Shown here in pieces: positions 1 through 9,896 of a DNA stretch of 64,000 nt (its first letter is position 1; each line of letters opens with the position of its first letter). The stretch is from positions 1 to 64,000 of the forward strand of contig JBCAMK010000009.1 in NCBI GenBank assembly GCA_038503065.1. The letters are read 5' to 3'. This stretch comes from Paragyromitra xinjiangensis (lineage: Eukaryota; Ascomycota; Pezizomycetes; Pezizales; Discinaceae). A model generated the notes under the pieces. The model was not told where the DNA came from and searched no databases. It worked only from the letters and a program-made list of their open reading frames with translations. Both the position numbers and the translations under genes were made by a program.

Positions 1-206
1 TTCAGCACCTAAACCCTAAACCCTAAACCCTAAACCCTAAACCATCAAATCAAAACCCTAAACCCTAAACCCTAAACCCTAAACCCTAAACCCTAAACCC
101 TAAACCCTAAACCCTAAACCCTAAACCCTAAACCCTAAACCCTAAACCCTAAACCCTAAACCCTAAACCCTAAACCCTAAACCCTAAACCCTAAACCCTA
201 AACCCT
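1..206. repeat. Telomere, CCCTAAA array (chromosome left end)
   Basis: Near-perfect tandem CCCTAAA 7-mers run from about base 8 to 206, with the C-rich strand reading 5' to 3' inward, as expected at a left chromosome end. The array is interrupted once at about 41-55 by a non-telomeric stretch (accatcaaatcaaaa) and then resumes in the same orientation. The first seven bases (ttcagca) are not telomeric. The 7-mer is the plant-type repeat; most ascomycetes use the 6-mer TTAGGG. Confidence 0.97.
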
Positions 207-1086
207 TTCTAGCACCGCAAACAAACAACTCAAAAAAACACAAGCAACACATCGCCGAACTCGAACAACAACGGGTCCGCAAGCACAACAACTCACGCAC
301 TGCTACTGCTACTACTACTTCCCCACACGGGAAACACAGCGGGTTCACTGCTGCCGCAACGCGGGAGAAACGGGTTCAACGACTCAAGCAGCAACGTCCG
401 CCACACTCCCTACATCCTACCGCACTGCCTGCAGCAGCCTGCCGACGTCGCCCTGGCAGAAGCAAAGCACAGAACGCAGCCAGCAGCTGCAAGCAACTCC
501 AAAGTGATTTTTTTTTTCGAGTGCCCACCAATGTTACGGGGCCCAAGCGCCATTGATGTTACGGAGTCCGTGCGCCCCACCAATGTTACGGGAATCCGGG
601 GGCGTGTTTGGCTGGGAATAAGGTCAGTTGCCCTGCATGTGGCTTCGTTGCCCTGCATGCGGCTCCGGGCTTGGACCGCCCCCACCACCACCCCGCGCGC
701 TTTGGATTCCGGTGCGGGGCTCCGCGCGGACTGCCTCACAGAGTGCTCCCAGGCGCCGTACAACAGCATTTTCCACTTTTGCACAGTGCTCCTAGCCGCC
801 GTACGACGCATATATCGATTCTGAATAGTTGCTGTTTCCCGCCGTACGATAGCCTGCACGCTCCCGTGGCTCCCGACCACGTTACACACTGCCAAAAGCT
901 GACCCTGACCCGAAACGCTCAGCACGAAAAACCCCTATAATACAGTATGCCTTGACCCAAAGACCATAAGAAAGGGTTGTTTTCGCCTTATAATCCATAG
1001 CCATTAGGCAAAAGAATGAGCGAATAGCCACCCGTCACGGCCCACAATCAGCGCTAAAGAGGAGTCGTGACGAGAGGCTTTTCGAT
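207..1086. other. Subtelomeric region with short degenerate repeats
   Basis: No gene can be supported. The first 280 bases are CA/CAG-rich and stay open in a + frame reading as a Gln/Lys/Arg-rich peptide (for example KQHIAELEQQRVRK) with no start codon. That could be the end of a decayed subtelomeric gene, or low-complexity chance. From about 529 to 598 the motif (a/t)c(c/a)a(a/t)tgttacgg recurs three times. Between about 748 and 855 the motif cgccgtac(a/g)a recurs three times. Such short divergent repeats are typical of subtelomeres. Confidence 0.5.
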
Positions 1087-1174
1087 GGTTCAGCAGGGAT
1101 TCGAACCCCACCCTCTCATTTTGTGCTTTCACTGTAATACACAAAAGAGCGTCATACCGCTAGACCACAAAACC
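1087..1174 (-). tRNA. tRNA-like gene with intron, or tRNA pseudogene
   Basis: Read on the minus strand, this 88-nt segment has an A box (TGGTCTAGCGG) and a perfect B box (GGTTCGAATCC) at tRNA spacing. The outer 7-nt arms can form an acceptor stem with one mismatch and one wobble. The anticodon arm is interrupted by about 15-20 nt able to pair with the anticodon region, like a tRNA intron. The stems are imperfect, so the anticodon (GTG, TTG or TGT by different foldings) is not safe. No T-run terminator follows the 3' end. It may be a functional intron-bearing tRNA, a decayed one, or a tRNA-derived SINE head. Confidence 0.55.
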
Positions 1175-2125
1175 TTATGTAGCCCCTTATGCAGCCCCTG
1201 GCCTTAAGCTTACATACACTACAACGGGTGACTAATATGCCCAATACACACTCGAACGTCGACAGATAATGGATAGATCTACGGCTATCGTAGCAATTTC
1301 TTTATGGAGATAACATATCTGTAGTATTCCTAGCATTGTCTCAAAGCGGAAACGCGGATGCCGGGTTTCGTTCTCTATGTTTACAATTATAGGTGGCTCT
1401 GAGTCCTAAGCGAGAAATTGAATCTATTAGGGCCAGTTTCTTAGGCGTCTCATAGTCTTTAGGGATGATCACAGATAAACAATTAATTTCCTAGTATACT
1501 ATTCTGTCAACCGTTTCCCATCATCACCTCTAGGTGAACCCAACCCAGTTTTTGTTGGTGTTGCCGCATCACGAAAACTACAAAACTCAGAGTAGTGAAA
1601 AGCAAGGATTCACCAACCTCGAACCGACAGCTTTACTGAAAATCGACACCTGGATTAAAGTAAAGCTACCTGCACCACCTGCCGTTACGACCACCCCCAC
1701 CCCTCACCCACGTCGTATATATGTTGTGCCTTTTATAAGTTTTAGTAATAGTTAAAAAAGCCAGACACAAGAGATGTCTAAAGCTACTACTCGCAGGCCT
1801 AGGAAAGGCGCAATCTGTATATATGCCTGCAGCAACTGTTACACTCGCTGCGCTCGTGATTTGCGAACGGGAATAGCTTTACGGCTTGACGACTCGCAAT
1901 GACCAATCGTCGCCTATCCGACAACTGACGGCATGTACCGCTATTAGTGCTATGTTGCCCCGAAATACGCCATTGGTAACGGCTGAAATAAACAGTTACA
2001 TGTACGCAAAACTCTAATGTCGACATTTGAAGGCCTAACCAGGAACTTAGGATGCTTGTCTGTTTATTATTTTACAATTTGGCGTACACATAGTGAATAT
2101 TTCTAGCTGTAAATGAGACGACTCT
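1175..2125. other. Intergenic, no gene seen
   Basis: Only short open frames without ATG starts or splice support occur here. The base composition is mixed and AT-leaning. I see no transposon ends and no RNA gene. Confidence 0.5.
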
Positions 2126-5100
2126 TTAGGCGCCTTTTAGTTTGGTCCATTGCCTCCGAAGCAGCCAGGAACCAAAATCCTCATCCATCTTCGGCTGTCC
2201 TAACTCTAGATCACTCATGTGTTCTGGCTTCCAGCCCCCATATTCATCGTTTCTGATCTCCCCTTTCCACTTCTTTGAAAGCCAGTGTTCAACCCGGAAA
2301 TACTGTCAAAGATATAAGCACACGTGTACGGGGATATATTGCTAGCCAAGGGGAACTCACCACAAAGACCTTCAGCAGCGCCCAGCCTAAAATTACCACA
2401 GTAAAAACACCTCCAGCAATCACAACAACCCACATCCAGTGCGGGTCATTAGAGAGTAAGTCAACATTCATCCCAAATAAAGCCTAATTCTTTTAGCAAT
2501 CATAAAACCCATGTAGAAGGGTTTTGGGTATAATTACAGCAACAAACATCAGCGGTAAGAAAACAAACTATAAAATTCGTTAGCATTACTTTCCTAATCA
2601 GATTCTGGCCCATTCTTACAGTGATCCAACTGAGACGTTTCATACTCAACCCCATTTTTTTCGAAGTGCGAGCCTCATAAATCGAAACCAAGTTAAATTC
2701 CTAACAATTTACTCGAAATTTATTAGCAAAAGTTCTTTGCTCTCTTGAAGGGCGAATGTTTCTAAAGAGCCAAGATAAAGACTGACTAGGTGAATCATTT
2801 CTTGCTTCTTTACATCAAGCTGATTAATCACCCGCCCAATCTCGATCTCGAATTCGTCGATGATCTTTGATAGCTTGGTAATTGCTTTTGACTCAAAGGA
2901 CATTCTTCTGCCTATTTCAACCTTCTCGTAGTGTGTTGTCTCCTCAGAAAGGTACCGGTTATCCTTGAAGACTTTCAGCAAGCCTCTGGCTTCCCTTACA
3001 TGACCCTGTAAGAGCGTCCGAAAACGCATCCACTGTTTCTCGTCGAGCAAAAGATTATCAATGAAATCAGCAGTTCTCCCCCTATTCTCCAAGATGCTCA
3101 TGCGCTGTTATGTCACAAGAATTAGTCCCCAGAAGGCATGGTCGCACAAGATATACAATAACAAAATTTTCTGAAGGGAAGAAACTCACGTTAGAAGATA
3201 GATGATCATCCGCTTTTTCAAGCAGATCCCTCCACTTTTTCTGCAAGTCAAGAATAAACAAGGAGAAGAAATCAATCCCGTGATTAGGTATCCATCCGAT
3301 ATCTAAGGTACTTCTGTAATCTGTCGAGCGGAAAATCGGTGCTTTTTCCCCATCAGCAGGGGCTTCAGGATGTGCTTTCACATTTAACTTGGAAGGGGGT
3401 CTCCGCAGCGTCCAGGAGATCTCGGTTTTTTGGGGTCGTGTGTAGAAGGGCTTGCCAGCAGAAGATTTGCGTCCGCTAAAAGCCTTTTTGGACCCGGTGG
3501 CTGGGTTGTGGACCAGAAATACAAAACTCACGTAACAAGTCAGGAGGACTATCAAAATAGTTAGACCACTGAAAAAATGCCCTTGGTGGAATTATCGAAG
3601 AAACACGATTAAAGAGTAATGTTCTAGCCATAGCCAATGCTCATTTCCAAAATCCTCATAAGGATCTCGAGAAACCAACAAAAGCCCGAATCTCGAGGAC
3701 CATGTTTCAATAATAATCCACCCTGGGCCGCACTTCGAGCTCGAATGTTCTCACCTTGTGTGTCGGCTGTTGCGGCCGATTTTCCGATATGACTGGGAAG
3801 GCCGGTACCATGTATAGGGGGCCGGATCGGCATCCCGGCATAACGAGCTTGTTGCTCTAAAGTCCAGAACCACTGAACAATACTCGTCTCGATTTCCGGT
3901 TTTTTAGGACTGACGGGAAAGGGTACTTCGGCGGCGGAGCTTTAAGCTAGTTAACCACCTTGAACTCCAAATTTAAAGTGAGAGAGCCACATACTAAAGG
4001 GTTTTGGCCAAGGGATTGGTGTTGACCTTAAGACCTCCCAATGGCTCTGGGCGAACTAGGTCAATATCGGTGCTATATTTTCCATCGACTAGCTCCCGGG
4101 TTATCCTAATGATATCTTGATTTTTTGGATTTAAGACCTTGCGCCAATCGTTCAGCACACGACCCTGGATAGAAGAACCATTCTTGAGCAGTGGCCTGAT
4201 CAACTTTATTGGAGCATTCTCCCCTCGGTCAAGGAGAATGTCCAAAGGCCTTCGATCCTCATAATCTTGAGACTCGGTATCCGCCCCAGCTTCAATCAGC
4301 AAACGTAGAGACCTTGCGCTATCACCTAGTACGGCCCAATGAAGTGGGGTAGCTCCTGTTTTGTCTTGGACAGTAAGACTGGCACCGCGGCTCAATAACA
4401 GTTTTACCAGTTGAGGATAACTATTAGCCCACTTTAGGCAAGTTGCGCCATCCGAGTCCATGGAATCGACCTCGACTCCAGCATCGAGCAAACGCTTCAC
4501 AATATGTGCATGTCCTCCTTCCGCAGCAGCTTGCAAAGCTGTTCTTCCATTATGCTCTGAAGGCTGAGCTTCAATCTCGGCACCGGCATCGTGAAGGATA
4601 GAATATATTTCAGCATGTCCACCTCCGGCCGCCGCTTGCAACGCTGTTCTTCCTGAGTTTTTTGCTGGTGGGGCATTGACCTCGGCCCCTCTTTCTAGCA
4701 GCATGGATACAATTGCAGCGTGGCCGCCCTCAGCCGCCGCCTGTAGTGCTGTCCTTCCTTGCCACTGCGATGGCGGAGCGTTGACATCAGCACCAGCAGC
4801 CAACAGAGCCAACACAACCTCAATGTGGCCACCCTCTGCGGCCGCTTGCAATGCTGTGCTCCCACCATGCTCTGAAGGCATATCTTTGATCGGAGCACCG
4901 GCACCTAGAAGAATTGAAACAATCTCGACATGGCCACCCCCAGAAGCTGCTTGCAGTGCCGTTCTTCCGTGCTTTGGTCCTGGTGCGATATTGATGTCAG
5001 CGCCCGCGTCCAGCAGACTCCGCACAAGCGCAATGTGCCCGCATTCGGCTGCTGCTTGCAATACTGTTCTTCCGTGAAATTCTGATGGTGGGGCACCGAT

Positions 5101-7119
5101 GCTAGAGCTAGCTGCCAGTAGAATTTCCACAATCCTGGCGTGACCGCCCTCCACCGCCGCTTGCAATGCCGTCCTTCCCGAATGTTTTCCTGGTGGCGCG
5201 TTGTGGTAGGCACCAGCTCTCAACAGTGTCGATACCAATTCAGTATGTCCACCTCCTGCTGCGGCCTGTAATGCTGTTCTTCCATGAAAAGGTGAAGGAT
5301 CGGCATTGATCTTAGGGCGCGCACCGAGAAGAATTGACAATACGTCAGCATGTCCACCCTCCGCTGCTGCTTGCAATGCTGTTCTTCCGTGACTCGCTGA
5401 TGGCTCGGCGTTGACGTCGGCGCCGGCACGCAGTAGAGTCGACACGATTTCATGGTATCCGCCCCTCGCCGCACCCTGCAATGCCGTTTTACCATTATAG
5501 CTCGAAGCCGGGGCATTGATATCGGCGCCGCGGCTTAGCAGAGTTGACACAAGCGCAGCATGCCCGCCCTCAGCTGCCGCCTGCAATGCCGTTCTCCCGC
5601 CATTCTCTGATATTTGAGCTCCGATTTTCGCGCCAGCCTTCAACAGTGTCAGTACAACTTCAGTATGTCCGCCCCCTGCCGCAGCCTGTAATGCCGTTCT
5701 CCCGTGAGTTGAGGATGGATCGGCATTGACGTCGGCGCCGGCTTCTATCAGGATCGAGACTACTTCAGAATGACCCCTTCCCGCAGCTGCTTGCAATGCT
5801 GTTCTTCCATGATGTGGCGATGGCTCAGCATTTACGTTAGCCCCCGCATCCAGCAGAATTCGCACGACTTCGGCATATCCACTTTCTGCGGCCGCTTGTA
5901 ATGCTGATCTTCCAAAGTCTGGAGATGGCCTGGCGTTGACCTCGGCGCCAGCGTCTAGTAAGATCGACAGCACCTTTGCGTGCCCGTTAATCACGGGTGC
6001 AACCCTCGTACTCGGTGGCTTGCGGCTGCTAGGGGTGAGAATATTGGCTGGGTAGGAGCTTGCGATGGGCGAGGAAGGGAGAGAGATTAGATGCCTGCTC
6101 GCCGCCGCTGCTTGCAATATTGTCCCAGAGCGTGATGAGCGGAATGGAATCGAAAACACACGCTTATTCGCCGGATGTGGCTGGAACGAGGGAACATTAC
6201 TATCTAGCTCCGCTGCTTGCAGTGGTGCTTTTTCGTGGAACGATGAGGATGCAACTGAGGAGATGTGCTCGCCCGCTGTTGCTTTTCCGTGGTATGATGG
6301 CGGGGATGGGAGAGAGACTATGTTCCCGCTCGCCGCCGCCGCTTGCAATGCTGTTTTTCCGTGGTTTGGTGATGGTTTAGCATTGGTATCGGCACCGACA
6401 GCCAGCAAGAGCGACAGGATCTCAACATGTCCCCCTGCCGCCGCCGCTTGCAATGCCGTTAGTCCGTAGTACTCTGATGGTTCGGCGTTGCTGTCGGCGC
6501 CCGCACCTAGTAGAGCCGATACGATTTCCATGTATCCGCCCGCTGCTGCCGCTTGCAATGCTGTTCGACCGTAATACCTGGATGCTGGTGTGTTTGCGTT
6601 GGCACCTGCGCTTAGTAGAGTTGATACAACTTTAGCATGCCCGCCCTCCGCGGCCGCCTGCAATGCTGTCCGCCCACATGCCTTGAACCCGCAATCCACT
6701 CGCTCGACTCGCTCCGAAATCCTTTTGGAGTAACCCTCGATGATATGCGTTTCTGCTTGACAAGGTATCGGATCAATGTTGATATTCGCACCAGCATCGA
6801 GTAGAATTTGGACCATCCCCTCATGACCATACGCCGATGCTTCTTGGAGGGCCTGGGTCATATCATGCGATCCGATCGATGAGTTGCTTTGGTTCCTATT
6901 CTGCAGTAATGCCTGTACTGTATCCTCATCGCCGTGTCTTGCTGCTTGCTTGAATCTCGCTCCTAGACCGAGACCTTCGCGACTTTTGACACCAGTCGAA
7001 ATAGGAACGCTCCTCCGGAATCCACTCGATGAAACATCCTTCCTTGAATCTGGAGGGACTGGGGGTTCATTCGAAGGTGTTTTCACCTCCCTTGTACTCG
7101 CATCCGATGTGATTTTCAT
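2126..7119 (-). CDS. Ankyrin-repeat / CorA-type Mg2+ channel fusion protein
   Basis: The large exon (3995-7119, ATG at 7119) encodes 1,041 residues. After a short Ser/Thr-rich N-terminus come about 20 ankyrin repeats of 35 residues, with the core GRTALQAAAEGGH..IVS.LL.AGA. The in-frame TAG at 3994 lies in a perfect donor (A|GTATGT). A 55-bp intron (3940-3994) joins it in phase to an exon starting at 3939. Farther on, exons at 2787-3104, 2620-2700, 2538-2567 (30 bp), 2361-2483 and 2126-2302 splice in phase to give the CorA signature: a coiled segment ending EFNLVSIYEARTS, then MKRLSWIT-FVFLPLMFVA-ALFGMNVDLL (GMN motif), a second membrane helix and the tail YFRVEHWLSKKWKG. CorA proteins are pentameric divalent-cation channels with two C-terminal helices, and ankyrin-CorA fusions are known in filamentous fungi. 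Exons between about 3755 and 3490 are unresolved; the exon ending at 3190 joins 3104 in phase. The ankyrin partner, cation and membrane are unknown. Confidence 0.85.
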
Positions 7120-8944
7120 GTTGCTGTTGAGAGTCCGAAAAATCGTGCAAGCTGAATTTTCAGGAAACAATGAACGGACGATAATTTTAGGTCAACTCGG
7201 GTGCTCGGGAGGTCTCTATCTCCACAGTTTGGTTCTCAAGAATATAAGCAAAGATATTATCCATCCCATGTTGGCATGATAACCAGCCTCTTGAGATTGA
7301 AACCAATTGGACCTTGCGCACGAGCGCCTAGTCACCACAAAGATCGGTCAATTGGTAGGTGCTCTCATGTCCACGACTAACATGCGCAGTGTCTAGTTTT
7401 CTTTTCGACGGCTGGTCAGATCGACGGCTTGTGTTCTGGCACATATCATCAATCAATGTCTAGCCCGTTAGAGGTGGTGTTTTACCAGCTAGCTCAACCC
7501 AAACCCAGGATGAGGGGTGTGGTTATCCAGGAAAGGAATCGATTTACTCTACGGGAGGGCCTTACCGAGACAATAAGGCCTTGGCCCCCAAAAGCCAAGC
7601 ATCTGAGACAAAAGACCCATCTCCCAGCTAACTAGGCTTGCAGCTCCTGGGAAGATGCGAATTATCTTCCCTGCAGACTGCTTAACCCCGCATGGTGATA
7701 GAGAGAGCCCTTCTCCAAAAAAAGACCTTCGACAGATTACCTTGATCAACAATACCTACACTGCAAAAAAATTATTAAGCTCTAGCTACCGCTCAAGATT
7801 CGCCTAACACTAGTTATCATTCTGGTTCTATAATTGTAACTTTGACCCTAGCTGTTAGCCAAAAGGGAAGGGTGGCTTAAGCTTAAGCTATCAGTCGGAT
7901 GGACCCGCAGCTAGCCACGTCAAAATTGGGGCTGAGGTAAGACATATGTGTGCGCAGGCCTTAGCCTAATATTATTGGCCGATAAGATTTCACCAAACAT
8001 TGCGGAGAGCGAAATCTCTTGAAGCGAAGGAAGCAGACAAAGATCTGGTGTTTGAGATTGCGCCTGGTCCTTCCATGATTTGCTGGCATTTACACACTCC
8101 TATTTCGACTCTGTAGCTACTCAGCTCCCGCGCTGGGATTATCACAACGCCATATTAATGTGGCCGAAAATTCGAGGGAATCGATTCTCGCAGCAGGTAC
8201 CTAGAGCGTCTCTACGGATTCTAGCCCTTTTAACTCAAATCGCCTAGGCCTCCATTGATATGCTGTCTACCACTACACATGACCGGACAGCAACCTCAGG
8301 CTCCGATTTACTACAAAGCGTAACCTAAGTTGGCCGACTGTCCTCCTATTCTCATAACAGTGAAACAGGCGCCAAATGTCGAGACAGCACAGAAACCATA
8401 TAATATTGTAGATTTTTTTCCATCGATTTGAATAAGCATTGGCCTATGGTTATCTAAAGAGGCCGATGTGCAAACCCCCGTCCCCAATCATTAAATGTCC
8501 CATAATAAATCGCAGACTCCACCCGGACCACCACCATTATATAGCCAACTTCCCCGTTTCTAGAGAATTCATCTCCCCGACTCGAATACCCCTGCAGGAT
8601 TGCTATCGCTAGTGTAATCAAGTTAATCGTACCTAGCTACAGTTTACGCCCGCTCTTCCGAACAGATCCAACCACTCTTTAATTCCTGGATGGGGAGACT
8701 TCCAAACAAATGTATAGAGATTTACGAATGTCATACATTGAAACTGCATGTATAATCAACGCTATCCCTCCTACCTGTGCAACTTAGGTTATGCAATATC
8801 TAAATTGAATCCACAAAATGACCGTCCTATATAGCTATCCTTCGAAATAGGGTGGGAGTTCAGCCTCTGGTTGTATCGAAATACCAGTTTACCTCAAACG
8901 CACCTCTCAGTTACGGAATATTTTAATCTACTCCATTTATCCCG
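7120..8944. other. Intergenic, no gene seen
   Basis: This 1.8-kb stretch holds only short frames without ATG or splice support. A 7-bp inverted repeat (ggcctta / taaggcc) lies at about 7558-7583. The first part presumably contains the promoter of the ankyrin-CorA gene. I see nothing else. Confidence 0.5.
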
Positions 8945-9896
8945 TTAGTAGGTTCTTACGCCCGGAGTTCCAATAGGTCTAATAATAGGGATAGGAATGG
9001 GGAAGCAGACCCTATCCAACACATTACCTCTGCAAACTGGACACCGCATCGCTTCAACCCCAGCCCCACCTTCCCTCTCCCTCATCTCAATTTCATCGCA
9101 ACATATCTACTTCTTGTCAGCGTACTCACTAATCTCGACTACCTACCCGAGCCCCTACCTCACAAAGCGTCAGGTGCCGACATGGCATTAACACCATATC
9201 TGCAACGCGCTCATAGCAAACCACGCACCCCACATCAATCTTTAAGGCGATATCATCTCCCACTGGCAGTGGCTCCAGAAGCTCCAGCGGCTCATTTGCG
9301 CTAACAGCAAGTAGACGTAGTTGCCGCGTGATTGAAAGAACTGAGGTGAGGGCGGTTGTTACTAACCTTTTCTGCACAACGGTAAGCTGGCGGTCGTCAA
9401 CAGGCTTGACTCTTGAGAAGACGTCGAGGAGAAGGGATGCATGTTCCGCAGCCTGGCCGAGGTTTAACGGTGTGGAGGCTATTGAGAATGGAGGGGTATT
9501 TCCGCCCCAGTCGTAGATATCAGAGTTGGAGTTTTGAGCGGCACCTATGCTTTGCTCAAGGCACCAGATCTGTTCTATTGCATTTATCAGGGCCGGGCTA
9601 AGGGTAGGGACTGTCTGAGAGGATTCTCCACCCTGGGGTTCTTCAGGCGCGGGTGTTGCCGTGCTTGGTGTAGGTTGCTCCACCGCGGGCTGGGGGTCAA
9701 ATTCTGGCGCATCCTGCCAGCACTTCTGTTTGCGCTTTGGTTTTCTCTTTGGTTTTCTCGCACTGTAAGAGGTAGGTACGCCATTTAAATCCGGAAGACT
9801 TGTGCTGGTGGACTGAGACTCAGATTCAGACTCGGGACCGTGATATTGCATAGGATAGGTTTTTGTTGTTGCTCGGTCGTTCCAGTATTCTAGCAT
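8945..9896 (-). CDS. RING-finger (C3HC4) protein, putative E3 ubiquitin ligase
   Basis: Two exons (9159-9896, 8945-9106) are joined by a 52-bp intron (GTAGGG...AAGTAG, phase 0), giving about 299 residues. The N-terminal half is Ser/Pro-rich and low-complexity with a Lys/Arg patch (KPKRKPKRKQK, possible nuclear signal). A helical middle follows. The C-terminus is a RING: CVVC at about 225, then CRH and LCEICC across the splice junction, and CPVCR near the end. All eight zinc ligands fit C-x2-C...C-x-H-x3-C-x2-C...C-x2-C. The intron cuts the RING between its third and fourth ligand pairs, so the first exon alone looks truncated. Substrate and localisation cannot be deduced. Confidence 0.85.

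Noticed and set aside
3499..3530. 31-bp intron upstream of the CorA exons
   Set aside because: It would keep phase but is shorter than any other intron here (47 bp minimum), so the local exon structure is left unresolved.
3994..7170. Ankyrin protein of 1,058 codons ending at 3994 and starting at 7170
   Set aside because: Codon 1 at 7170 is TTG; the first ATG is at 7119. The stop lies inside a GTATGT intron that joins in phase to CorA exons.
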